From: Cycas panzhihuaensis
Lineage: Eukaryota; Cycadophyta
Assembly (NCBI GenBank): GCA_023213395.1
Contig: CM041465.1
Location: 31,441,741-31,505,740 of the forward strand
Length of the DNA: 64,000 bases
Reading direction: 5' to 3'
The notes beneath the pieces were generated by a model. The model did not search any database, was not told where the DNA came from, and worked only from the letters and a program-made list of their open reading frames with translations. Positions 23,464 through 34,439 of this stretch are shown piece by piece; position 1 is the first letter of the stretch, and each line of letters opens with the position of its first letter. Position numbers and translations under genes: made by a program.

Positions 23464-24123
23464 AGATAATCTATCAATATTTGTTTAGGTTCACTCTCAG
23501 AGACACATCGAAATAGAATATTGTCATGTGAGTGATAATATAACTCATCACCAAGTATACATCACTTCTCTTCCTTAGATAATTTTAATTTATATAATTA
23601 CTTCTATAAATAGGTGATGAGATCACCATGCTATGCAAAATCCATATCAAGTAAAATCCATATCATGTAAGAGAATGTATTCATTAGGAAAAGAATCATC
23701 TAAGAGTTGAATAATATCCTTTTCCAATATAGGCATATTGGTGATATGCTTAACAATAACCATCTCCTATTTTGTATTTATAAGATAAATTTCAAGGTGA
23801 AACTCCTACAAGAGAATAACCTATCTACTAGGTTGACTAAACAAATCTGGTTTAGTAAGTAGATACTTAAGGGGATTAGAACTCACCATTAACTTAGTGT
23901 GGGTGAATAGTAAGCAATATCATAATTTTTTAACTACATAAATAATTATGAGATCTTAACATTTGATTTTAGAACAATTTCACTCTAAGTTCATAAGAAT
24001 TTTACTGATATAGTAAATCTCACATTCTTTTATGAAATTATCAAATTATGCCAATATAGTTGAAACAAAATTTAAAGATGAAGCAATGCAATAGATAAAA
24101 TTTTGCTTAAAATAGGTGGTGAG
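23464..24123 (-). pseudogene. gypsy J RNase H end and integrase zinc region
   Basis: Minus-strand text includes SSNPLKYLLTKPDLFSQPSR (the end of gypsy RNase H, about 23900-23820), then KHITNMPILEKDIIQLLDDS and FPNEYI, and near 23560-23470 LGDELYYHSHDNILFRCV followed by SESEPKQILIDYL, the start of the integrase zinc-binding domain. The frame runs straight across the K insertion site into 6986. Stop codons are present. Confidence 0.85.
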
Positions 24124-24390
24124 TGTTAAAATAACTTAGTTCATGCTTCATAAGGCAAAGTGTAATGCATAATTATATAATTAAATTTATTATTATGTTG
24201 ATATTTTGTGGTGAGTCCCATGCATAGTCAAGTTGTGTATTATAAATACACACTTAATTTATCATATCATATAAAGTTGTGATATTATTCTAGTGTTAAT
24301 CAAAGGTACCTTAAGGGTACCATTGTGATCTTGGTGTATGTTTGTTTTTATTTATGCATTATTATTTTTTATCAATTTCATTTTTCTACA
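24124..24390 (+). repeat. 5' LTR of copia I
   Basis: 267 bp, TGTTAAAATAACTTAG to TTTTTCTACA. Contains TATAAATAC at 24241 and the near-palindrome GGTACCTTAAGGGTACC at about 24306-24322, both kept in the 3' copy. Confidence 0.97.
24241..24249 (+). promoter_or_regulatory. TATA box in I LTR
   Basis: TATAAATAC in the context TATTATAAATACACACTTAA, identical in the 3' LTR (about 29890). The same context occurs in the LTRs of element B, which supports a shared core promoter. Confidence 0.6.
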
Positions 24391-24402
24391 TGGTATAAGA
24401 GC
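24391..24402 (+). other. Primer-binding site of copia I
   Basis: TGGTATAAGAGC directly after the LTR end CTACA; one base from TGGTATCAGAGC, the initiator-Met type. Confidence 0.9.
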
Positions 24403-25788
24403 TATGATGAAAAGAAAAGTACATTGTTAGACCATCATTCTATAGGTTTATTAGTTGGTTGTTTGCCAATTGATCGTAGTATTTAAGGTGAAACCCTAAC
24501 CCTATTTAGAGAACATTCTTGGTGTCATTTATTTCTATTTGAGAATTCATTCAGGTTTATTTAGACGATTTGTTCAAAGTCATTTCATTCCATTATGATG
24601 CTCATTTTGGTTCAATTCATTGTTACTCTGAGTATATGTCTGTTTCATTGAAGAACTTTGTTCATGATCTATTTTGCTACTTGTGGTATTCATAACCCTA
24701 ACTGTGTGATAAGAGTTGACTATTTGAGCTCCATCATTTGTATGACTACCTCTATTGGCAATGGCAATATAAAAATTTAGGGTTCATCATTCATTGTGCC
24801 TATTAGCTCATCACCCCAACTACATGATCCTTCCTGGAGTCATTTAATTTCCCTAATCTACATTGATTGGCCATTGTAAATACCTATGAGATCATTATAA
24901 TACCTCTGGTTTTTAAGTATCCACTTTTATCATCCTTGATTATGCTTATTCTGCATCTTCTATGTGAAGCATTTATATGAATTAAAGAGCTATCATCGCT
25001 CGACCTACTCCAACCCCTTTGATATATCAATCCAAGTATAACCAACCACCCAGCTCCATGATTAATCCTAAGCACCTAGGTCACCTATTAAGAATTTGAT
25101 CAATTTGTAGTCAAATAGAATCATGCACGAGAAGTTTTTTTTTTGTTTTTACCTAGGGTATATATTTCCCTCAATAGTTTTTAAAAAATTAGTTAAATTA
25201 GATTATTTTATGGAATCCACTAGCCCCCTTACGACGTAGCCCCCTGGTCACTTGAGGAGTCCATATGACTAGCAGTTAAGTAGTGATGGGTGTTGAAATC
25301 CTAAACCTTCTTTTTTTTTTTCATAAAGGGCTACCTATGTATTTTCTTTAATATCTTAAGTTCTATGAGTCTAGTTTTCGAGAAATTAGAATCTTGACTT
25401 AGAGATGGTTGTTTTAGTATATGATTTAATATATTTTCATGTTGTTTTCATAGAGAAATTTTAGCCCAAAGTTGAGTCTTTATGTTAGATCCTTGTTTGG
25501 TGACCAAACGAATTTTCTTTTGTACCATCTACATCATCTTTTTGCCTATTTCTTAACCCTAAGGTAATTGAATTTTAAACCCTAGAATGCTATTGTAAAG
25601 GATACTTCTAAGAAATTTATTGTAATTTACATATTGAGTCTTATAAAGGGCTAAGAGGCAGAAGGTATTTCTAAAATTAAGGACAAGCTTATTATCATCA
25701 TGTTGGTATATCTATATGACTATGTAACCTATCTTGTGTGCATTTGAGATGAGTTTTTACACTCTTGGTTGTTCATTTGATTAGTAAA
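24403..25788 (+). other. Leader of copia I with stem-loop
   Basis: Non-coding stretch of 1.4 kb. The arms CTAGCCCCCTTACG (25220-25233) and CATAAAGGGCTACC (25322-25335) can pair (TAGCCC.TTA with TAAAGGGCTA) around a loop of about 90 nt. The same arrangement occurs in the leaders of L, D and G. A minus-strand frame at 24884-25075 shows no domain. Confidence 0.6.
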
Positions 25789-26660
25789 ATGGCTTCATAT
25801 CAAATACTAATTGTTAAACCCAAATTTAATAAAAGGAACTATTTAGGGTGGTCTACAAGAATGTAATTTTCATTAACTGGTAGAAGTTTTTGGGATATCA
25901 TGTCAAATGGTTTCACTCTTTTAACTCTATAACTTGAAATGAAGAATGTTCTTGCAGTTGAATTTATTTATACAAATCTAAAGGAAGAAATATACCCTCA
26001 TCTTCTAAGTGGAATAATAACTAGGCAAACTTAGGATATTTTAGAAACAACTTATAAAGGTGAAATAAGAATAAGATTACAAACAACTAGAAGGAACTTT
26101 GAGAACCTTAGAGTGTGTGCTTCTAAATCAATCAATGATTTTATTACTAGAATTCAAGACCTACTGAATTAAATACAAGTTCTAAGGGAACAAGTCTTAG
26201 AACAAAATGTTGTAGAGAAATTTTTAAGGTGTGCAACCGAAATTAAGAAGTTTAAGAATATTATAATAACTATAGAATTCACTAAAAACTTGTCTACACT
26301 TACGATTGATCAACTGCTTGTCATGTTATTCATAGTAAAGGAAAGAAAGTAAAGTTCTAATGAGAATTTGGAGCAAATGTTTGTCTCGATAGCACGCTTA
26401 AAGGAGAGATTTAGGAGACTCAATCCTCAAAATTTTCAAGCTTAAAGTTCTAGAAATGCTAGAAATTCTGAAAGATCTCATAGAAGAAGCCCCATGAGAG
26501 GAAGAGAAAATAACAAATCTCTTACACCTCAAGGAAGAGGTAGAGGAAGAGGTTTTTTGATAACTTACTATAATTGTGAAATCCATGGACAATATTCAAA
26601 TGAGTATTATGGTAAAAGGAATAATTCAATGAATACACTACAAAGACAACTATAGAGAGG
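25789..26660 (+). pseudogene. copia I gag pseudogene
   Basis: Starts at MASYQILIVKPKFNKRNYLGW (shown to 20 residues: MASYQILIVKPKFNKRNYLG) and continues with the Gag pattern FENLRVCASKSINDFITRIQ, then a basic Arg/Ser-rich stretch (SRNARNSERSHRRSPMRG) and a zinc knuckle remnant YYNCEIHGQYSNEYY at about 26567-26610, in which the first and last Cys are Tyr. Few stops interrupt it, so it is among the better preserved gag genes here. Gag forms the particle and binds element RNA. Confidence 0.85.
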
Positions 26661-26689
26661 TTGAGGAATGAGAATCTATTCTATATTAG

Positions 26690-29600
26690 TTTGAGTATTT
26701 AAACAAAGAATAATATATGGTATATAGATTTTGGATGTTCTACTCACATGTCTTACAATACTGACTTATTTTAAAAAATTAAAAAAGATGACAAGAAAAT
26801 GACAATAACCTTTAGAGACAATAATATTCAAGATGTCTAAGTGTAAAGAGTGGTGATACTTCAAATAGATTCAAGTGAAACCAAAAATATTTATAATGTA
26901 TTATTTGTTCCCAGTTTGAAGAAGAATTTATTATCTATTGGTCAAATGATGGAATAGAAGTATAGAGTTATCTTTGATAATGGTGAATATGAGATTAGAG
27001 ATAAGGTGAGAAATTACATATTGGTTGCCAAAGATGAAATGATAGAAGATATATTATTTAAGTTGGTCCTTTGTCCTTAAATTTATTCATTTAGTTCTTC
27101 GATTAATGATAAGAGTGTGTTATAGCATCATTGATATAGTCACCTAAATTATGGTAGTCTTGTTAATCTTAGAAAGAACAACATGGTAATATAGAGAAAC
27201 AAAGATTTGTGTAAAGGTTATGTTTATGGGAAGTAGCATGGAGATTCATTTCTAGATTCTGAGCACCAATCTAAGCATTCTCTCAAGATTATACATATTG
27301 ACATATGTGGACTAATGAAGACACCATCCATTGGTAATTCCAAGTATTTTATGATTTTGGCAAATGATTATACAAGAAAATTTTGAGTATACTTTCTTAA
27401 GAAAAAATCAGAGACCTTGAGATTTATTGAATTTAGAACTATTACTAAGAGATAAAGTGGTTATAAGTTGAAAATCTTTCAATTGGATAATGGGAGAGAG
27501 TTTATTTCTAATGACTTCAAAGAGTTTTACAATAAATTAGGAATTAAAAGGCAATCATCAACACCTTATGCTCCTCAACAAAATGGTGTTGTTGAGAGAA
27601 ACATAAGGACTATTGTATATGATTAAGGCTAAAGAATTGCATGATGAATTTTGGGTGGAAGTAGTAAATATTGTTGTATATTTATTGAATAAAAATCCCA
27701 CTAAGGCCATAGTAAACTCAACTTCTAAAGAAGCTTGGACTAGACACAAGCTTAATATCAATAATTTGAAAGTCTTTGATTGTATAGTATATGCTCATGT
27801 TCCTACTAAAAAAAGAACAAAACTAAAGAGCAAGAGTGTGAAATCTATCTTTATAGGCTACTCTAGCAAACAAAAAACTTATCATTTGTTTGACCTAAAT
27901 ACAAGAAAGTCCTTTGTGAGTAGATATGTCAAATTTCATAAACATGGTACATACAAAATTGATGTGGATAAAGAAAAATAAATTATAATCAAGCCTATTC
28001 AGTATAAAAAGTGAGAGTCAGGTACTACTTTTAGCTCAAGACCTAGTACAAGTCAAGAAGAAGTTCTACGAGAGTTGACAAGAAGCCATAACATGCCTAG
28101 TTCAAGTGAAGATTCTAGCACAAGCACAAGTCAAGGTCCAAAATGGTTAGTGAGAAATCACAATACAGGTAATATGTTTGACACTGACTTTGAAAGAATA
28201 ACAACAAGGTCTCAAATAAAAGTGAATTATACATTGATGACACAGGTGATGCAAAATGATGAACCTCACATAGTTGTAGAAGTAGTTGATCATGAAAATT
28301 AGGTTCAAGCCATGGAGGCTAAATGTGATGTTCTTGATAGGAACTAAATATGGAATTCAGTTGAATTTCCAAATGGTAAGGAGGTTATTAGAACAAAATG
28401 GGTGTTCAAGACCAAGTATAAGGTTGATGGTTCGATCAACAAGTACAAGGCAATACTTGTTACAAAGGAATATGCAAAAAAATAAGGTATTGATTACAAA
28501 TAAACTTTAGCCATAGTAGCTAAGATGGACACAATCAGGAGTGTTCTGCCCTTGGATATACATCAGAGTTGGCCAATTCACATATGGATGTTAAATCAAC
28601 ATTTTTTAATGGATATGTTAATGAAGAAATCTATGTGTTCCAACGTATAGGTTTTTAAGTTCCATAGAAAGAAAATCTTGCCTACAAATTGAAGAAAGTG
28701 TTGTATGGATTAAAGCAAGCTCTTAGAGCATGGTATTCTATGATTGACAAGTATTTTCAAGATAAAGGGTTTTAGAAGAGTCCTTCTGATCTAAACTTAT
28801 ACATAAAGACTATGGATAATTCTATTCTGATCATTGCTCTATATGTTGATGATTTGATTCATATAGGGAACAATGATGATTTGGCCTAAGAATTTAAGAA
28901 AGATGTGAGTTTAGAATTTGAGATGACTGACTTGGGAGAACTACACTATGTTCTTAGTATTGAAGTATGACAAAGTGATAAAGGTATATATATATTGAAG
29001 AAAATCAAAATGAGTGATTGTAATGCTAACACTACAACTATTGAGGTTAGATTAAAGTTGAGTAAAAATAAAGGATCCCCTTTAGTTGATTCTACTTGAT
29101 ATCATTAACTGATAGGAAGTTTGATTTATCTCATAAATACTTGACCTAATATAGCCCATGCAGTTAATTTAACTTCAAGACTCATGTTGATCCTAAAGAA
29201 GAGCATTGGAATGCAGTAAAACATATTCTAAGATATATCAAAGGAATGTTAGATTATGGTTTATAATTCACATCTTTGAACGAGTGCAAGTTGACTGGAT
29301 ATTTTGGTATTGTTTGGGCCAATGATATTAAAGACAAGAAATCAATATCAGGATATATGTCCAATACAAGTTTAGTTGTGATTGCTTGGCATGCAAAGAA
29401 GTAACCTACAATATCATTATCTATAATGGAATCGAAGTATAAAGATGTTGAAGTTGCAACACAAGAAGCAGTTTGGCTTAGGATAATCTTAATAGACCTC
29501 CATCAATCTCATAGTAGATCCACAATCATTCATTATGGAAATCAAAGTACTATCTCAATGATGAAGAATCTAGTATTGTATAGTAGAGAAAAACACATTG

Positions 29601-29700
29601 AAATCAAGCATCATTATATTCAAGAATTGGTTCAAAAATGTCAAGTTAAATTGCAATATTACAGAATTGAAGACCAAATTATAGATATATTCAGCAAAGC
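26690..29700 (+). pseudogene. copia I pol pseudogene (PR-IN-RT-RNase H)
   Basis: Protease lies at about 26710-27060 (YIDFGCSTHMS, with D-F-G replacing D-S-G), GAG-pre-integrase at 27060-27240 and integrase at 27270-27981 (HIDICGLMKTPS, FQLDNGREF, PYAPQQNGVVERN; the last part is an open frame of 122 codons). RT lies at about 28290-29130 with an intact YVDDL box near 28840, and RNase H at 29240-29700 (HIEIKHHYIQELV, then DIFSKAL). Frameshifts near 28300 and 28500 and scattered stops inactivate it. It is the best candidate in the window for the relative of an autonomous partner of element B. Confidence 0.9.
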
Positions 29701-29771
29701 CTTGTCAAAGCTCAAGAATTGTCGACTTAGAGAAGAATTAGGAGTCTTCCTAAATGTACATTATGGAGGAG

Positions 29772-30038
29772 TGTTAAAATATCTTGGTTTATGCTTTACA
29801 AGGCAAAGTATAACACACATTTGTACAATTAATTTTATTATAATGTTAGTATTTTATAGTGAGTTCCACACATAGTCAAATTATGTATTATAAATACACA
29901 CTTAATGTGTCATAGTATATGAAATTATAACATTATTCTAGTGTTAATCTAATGTACCTTAAGGGTACCATTGTGATTCGAGTGTCAATTTATTTTCATT
30001 TGTGTATTATAATTTTCTATCAATTTCATTTTTCTACA
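29772..30038 (+). repeat. 3' LTR of copia I
   Basis: 267 bp, the same length and ends as 24124-24390, following the purine-rich TTATGGAGGAG. TATAAATAC and GGTACCTTAAGGGTACC are conserved. Confidence 0.97.
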
Positions 30039-31448
30039 ATGAGAGAATGGGAGCCTACAATAATACTTTTTTGAGTGATTTGAATTCCCCTTGATAAATA
30101 AAATCCCAAATGAATGAGATATTTTAATGACATGATCAATATATTGGTTGTATTTTAGAAACTAGGCCAATAATTAATCTTCATAAATAGTTGATTTTAC
30201 CTAAAAGAAATCTTATCTAGATGATGGTAAGAGATAGAGACATTTCTAATATCACTTTAATCTTATTAGGATCAATGTTTTTTTTTTTTTTTTAAATACC
30301 AAGGGAATAAACATCAACCCCACTCTATAATCGCCACTACAGATGTGAACCTTCATAGTAGTTGTCACGACTAGAACACTTGGATAATGTACAAAGTGCC
30401 TCTCTCTATACTTCATAGGTAAATTGTAAGGGATTTGACCTAGTGACCCTGGTATCAACACCATGGGTATTAACACCTATTAACTATTACACAACTACCT
30501 AGGGGGGCTTATTGGGATCAATGTTAATACCTAACACACTAGTAATAAACCCTTTCAACTTTTCAACTATTATAGTAAACACACCTTTTGTTGAGTTTAG
30601 ACAAATTAGATATTTGTTATATTTTTTAAATATTAACTTGAGGTCTTGAATATGATCAATTTACTTTAAGAAGTAACCATTTAGATCATCAACATATGTG
30701 TGCAACACATTACACAAAATTAAATCATGAAATATAATTGTCATGACTTATTGGTACAATGCAATTATGGTAACAAGTAAGAAAGGTATAACTTGATAAG
30801 CATAAATGCCCTAAGGGGTTATAAATGATCCTTTAATCTAATCATGCTTAGCTAAACAAGTTTGGTTGTAGCCAAGAAAACTATCTATTGAGAACATGAC
30901 TTCAAATCCAATAGCAAAATCCACAATTATTTCAATAAATAGTAATGGAAAGTTGTCTTTTGTATAGGCTTAATTAAGTTGTTGAAGATTGCCACACATG
31001 CAAATGGAACCATTCTTCTTCATAACTGATACAACATTCAAAATCCATTCTAGGTAATTGATAAGATAAAGAAGTTTAGTTTTCAAAAGTTTTTCAATTT
31101 CACTTTTAATCAATTTTTCCAATTGAGATTTGATAGGTCCTTTTTTTGGCCTAATAGGTTTGGCATTAAAATATATGATAATGTTGTGAACAATGATATC
31201 TAGAGCTATTATAAGCATGTCATTATATGACCAAGCAAACACCACTTGAAATTTTTAAAACAAATTTATATAAGCATGTTTTTCAAGAGGTGACCATTCT
31301 TATCCTAGTTTGATAATTTAAGGGGTCTATGATGCTATAATATCTAGAGTGTTTATATCAAATTACTCATATTTTAATTTTATGGGACCCTTCTTATTTA
31401 ATAAAATATTATATTGTAGAGAGATGAGTTGATTGGGTGACCACTCAT
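30039..31448 (-). pseudogene. gypsy J reverse transcriptase, split by a SINE
   Basis: Minus-strand frame 31245-30970 reads FNAKPIRPKKGPIKSQLEKL and then EIEKLLKTKLLYLI with VVSVMKKNGSICMCGN, the N-terminal part of gypsy RT (K.EIEKLL, VPKKNG, RVCVDYR pattern). Further on, near 30680-30760, are MTIIFHDLI and TYVDDLNGY, the RT active site with YVDD intact. The SINE at 30278-30507 interrupts the later part. The upstream end (near 31300) has EWSPLEKHAYINL. Stops are frequent. Confidence 0.88.
30278..30507 (-). mobile_element. tRNA-derived SINE
   Basis: 230 bp on the minus strand. It begins CCCCCCTAGGTAGTTGTGT, with a box A-like TAGGTAGTTG; about 50 nt later AGGTCAAATCCC resembles box B of tRNA genes; and it ends in a 16-base A tail (T run at 30278-30293 on the plus strand). 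It is flanked by a 16-bp TSD, CTTATTRGGATCAATG, at 30262-30277 and 30508-30523, with one difference. SINEs are RNA polymerase III transcripts moved by LINE enzymes. The frame at 30252-30476 is a shadow. Confidence 0.9.
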
Positions 31449-31909
31449 TGTCGGAGTTAATTATCATCACTCCACTCCCACCTTCCAACCAGAGGAGCAC
31501 ACCTCATCATCTTCAATTTACACATGTGGGTGCTCAACATGTGTAGGTAAGTTAAGGTAAGTTTAATGTTGATTTAAGTTAATTTGAGTTAGTTTCATTT
31601 GAGTTAAGTTAGTATTATTTTATCATTAATTTAAATTTTAGGGGTTGAGGAATTTCCCTCCTCCCCCAAAATTATAAATATTAAAGGGTGTACAACCCTA
31701 GTGTCTTTAGATACTGCCCTCATTTGGGAAATTTGTAATGATCACTTCTTACAATGGATTGAATATAGAAGTTTCATGTGTTTATGCTACAACAATATAT
31801 TGATGTATTGATCTATTGAAGTTTATTATATATTTTGCCCTGTTCTTCTTGAATATTATTTTCTACATTTGGTATCAGAGTTACTTGGAGCTCCATATTT
31901 TTTTCAACA
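31449..31909 (+). repeat. 5' LTR of element L
   Basis: 461 bp, TGTCGGAGTTAATTATC to TTTTTCAACA. About 42 bp before its end it contains TTTGGTATCAGAG (31868-31880), almost the same as the true PBS that follows the LTR. The 3' LTR has the same insert, so it was already part of the LTR when L moved. Confidence 0.97.
31673..31680 (+). promoter_or_regulatory. TATA box in L LTR
   Basis: TATAAATA in AAAATTATAAATATT, conserved in the 3' LTR; the likely core promoter. Confidence 0.55.
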
Positions 31910-31911
31910 TT

Positions 31912-31926
31912 TGGTATCAGAGCAGA
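31912..31926 (+). other. Primer-binding site of element L
   Basis: TGGTATCAGAGCAGA three bases (TTT... junction) after the LTR end CAACA. It is an exact initiator-Met PBS. A near copy lies inside the LTR 44 bp upstream. Confidence 0.9.
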
Positions 31927-31999
31927 CGATTGTTGGCCTACTAAAATTTTTGCAAAGAAGGAAAGTTTATTAGCATTTTGAAGCAGATTTGCTCACAAG

Positions 32000-32780
32000 T
32001 AAAATATTGGTTACATTTATTTTCTACAAATTATTTTTCAGCAGTTTCATATATTTTTCATCAAGATTTACTTATTATTGAGTTATATTTGAAAAATAAC
32101 AAAGATATTTCAGATTTTTCATAGATTTGTGTAGATTTATGAAGGATTTCAGCTACAAGCTACATTTTTTCAAAGGTTTTTTCATATCTGAGTTATATTT
32201 TTTTATATCTGCATATCTTATCATATATTTGACTATTTTCAACAATATTTCTACCTATTTATCTAATATTTATACAGATTTGTGAAGGAGATCAATAGAA
32301 AGCTATATATTATTCAAGTTTTCTTCATATTTATGATATATTTTCTCAAATCTATATTTTTTTATCAAATATCTAGCATTTTTCAAGCAGATTTCTATCT
32401 ATTTATCAAATAATTTTCAGATATGTGAAAGATTATAGCTACATACAATATTTACTCAAGTTTTTTCTCATATTTGAGTTATATTTCTTTAAGATCTGTC
32501 TTATATTTTTTTAGATCTGTTACACTTACGTCAGATCTACAATATTTAGCTTAAGATCTATAATATTTAATAAGTTTTCTTCAAGATCTACATTTTTTAC
32601 TTTAAATCTACTATATTTCATTTTAGATCTGCTTATTTCAACAATTATTTTAACATTTTCTGGTATATTTATTGTAGGTTTGCAACATTTAGTTTAGATA
32701 TGCTATATTTCATTTCAGATCTATATTTTTCCATTATATATTTGACTATATTTTTAAGTTTTTTTATAGATCTACATTTT
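32000..32780 (+). repeat. AT-rich stretch with recurrent AGATCT
   Basis: Degenerate units of roughly 25-40 bp, each with a T-rich arm and the word AGATCT or a close variant (CAGATCTACAATATTTAG, AAGATCTATAATATTTAA, TAGATCTGCTTATTTC). At least eight AGATCT words fall between 32490 and 32780. No protein coding is seen. It forms the first part of the L leader. Confidence 0.6.
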
Positions 32781-33759
32781 TTTTGGTATATTCAGCCTTC
32801 TGGAGAAGCATAAATAGCATATCTCTTCTTTTAAGACCATTTTCTATTGCAAATCAGTTATAACTACGTTTTCCAGGTTCTTCAGATTCTTTTTCAAATT
32901 TAAACATATATTTTTAATATATCTGCAACATATTTGAAAAGATTTCAGAATACATATACATGCATTTCATTTGCTTGATATATTTTTATCAAAATATTTG
33001 AAATTTTCTGGTTCATTTGAACTCCATTGAATCGACAACAAAGAAAACTCATCATTTTTTCATATTTTTTTGTATAAATATATGTTTTTTTGAAATATTT
33101 CATCATATCTTTCTTCCTACATTTGGCATAAACTGACATACACATAGAGATACAGAGCCAAAAAGAAATAGAACTCTATTGTAATATGCATTCATCCCAT
33201 TAGAAGTTCATAAGATCTTGTTTAAATAAAAAAGGGGAAATAAATCCTTTATTTTGAAATAAACACATAAGATTCATTTTTAACAAAACCCCTATATAGG
33301 GCACTATATATATATTCTGGATTGCTTGTTCAAAGTATATAATATTAATAAATTGTTGAGTTGATAATCCTCCAAAATATTCTAATAAACTCTCAAATAC
33401 GTGAAAGTAGAAGAAACACATGAAGGAAGAGGAAGCGAAAAAGCTGTACGTAAATCTCAAGTCCTGAATAAGAGGAAGTGAATCCTAGAAACCCTTTATT
33501 TTTACTTCAAGGTTAATATACGGTAGCTCAGATTTGAGGTGCCTTAATCGCTTTATTCTTATACTGAACTCATCAATTATTGACATTATCTTTTATATGT
33601 CAAGTTCGACCCATAATGTGGTAGAAGTTTTTTTTGACAGCATCCTAAAAATCATCATAGACAGTGTATATTGCTGAATAGTTTTTCAATGCATGAATGA
33701 TATTTGAGAGTGCAAAGTGAGACTAGTATTAGATCTACACCTTCACATATATAGGCAAT

Positions 33760-34055
33760 CACTTTGCTATTGCCATCTCATCTTTCCTTCCTTGCAAATC
33801 CATTAAGAGAATATTATAAGTAACAACGTCAAACAACAAACCTTTCCTTGTAATTTCATTTTGTAGCACAATAGCTTCCTGTGTATTGCTAACAGTATCC
33901 ATCAATGATTACACTGTAAGTCGCAATAGTGGGTTTAATACCTCACTCCATCATTTTCTCAAACAATCATATTACCTTCATGCACATTACCTTGCTTTGC
34001 ATATTCATTAATTAAGGGCGTTTCTGATTAGTGTTAAAGGCATAATCATTCATGT
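33760..34055 (-). pseudogene. Captured PPR-protein gene fragment
   Basis: Minus-strand text contains the pentatricopeptide pattern GIKPTIATYSVIIDGYC, followed after a gap by ITRKGLLFDVVTYNILL; upstream is MNDYAFNT then NEYAKQGNVHEGN. At least two adjacent 35-residue PPR motifs are recognisable. PPR proteins bind organellar RNA. Frameshifts and stops are present and no start is visible. The fragment is antisense to element L and lies in its leader, so it looks like acquired host sequence rather than an L gene. Confidence 0.75.
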
Positions 34056-34089
34056 ATTTGGATCCCTAGAATTGAGTCTACAGATCTCA

Positions 34090-34240
34090 CCTCACGTTGG
34101 GGGCTCAGAATCTTGAAATACACCTCCAGTCCTCTGCTGATTCAATCCACCACTGGCTTCAATTATCAAATAACCATTGGAGTCCCTCTCAGATACAACT
34201 GATGCAAAATAAGGGATCGGATCACTACAGCCATGATAAA
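34090..34240 (-). pseudogene. Captured fragment, probable O-fucosyltransferase-like
   Basis: Minus-strand text reads HGCSDPIPYFASVVSERD and continues DSNGYLIIEASGGLNQQR. The GG.NQQR motif after a hydrophobic GYL.(V/I)EA strand is the start of the catalytic domain in plant GDP-fucose O-fucosyltransferase-like (DUF246) proteins. After QQR the similarity stops abruptly, as at an exon edge or capture junction. Only about 35 residues support the call. Confidence 0.6.
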
Positions 34241-34439
34241 ATTTTGAATATTTTGAATGCCATATATCGAGTGATCTAGCACATTCCTTTTATAGGTTAT
34301 TTGTAATACAGCATTGGATCTTTAGAAATGATATATAGGAATACTCGTTGGTAAATATTTTCTGGCTTTATTATTTATTGATGCTTATCCCAGAGAAAGA
34401 GAATGCCCAGGCATTCTAGATAGGTGTGGGAACTGTTCC

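Larger units (their letters stand above)
24124..30038 (+). mobile_element. Ty1/copia element I, near full length
   Basis: Two 267-bp LTRs, a PBS, gag, protease, integrase, RT and RNase H in copia order, with TSD GTGAG (24119-24123) and ATGAG (30039-30043), one base changed. At 5.9 kb it is the least rearranged autonomous element here apart from F. LTRs differ at roughly 15-20% of positions by eye, so it is old. Its LTR core resembles that of gag-only element B. It sits in gypsy J. Confidence 0.95.

Noticed and set aside
24490-24510. Telomere-like CCCTAACCCTA
   Set aside because: Only about two units and inside a copia leader; no array.
33200-33460. Minus-strand frame of 86 codons in the L leader
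   Set aside because: Hydrophobic, Phe/Ser-rich, no domain; likely chance in T-rich DNA, though it lies beside the captured fragments.
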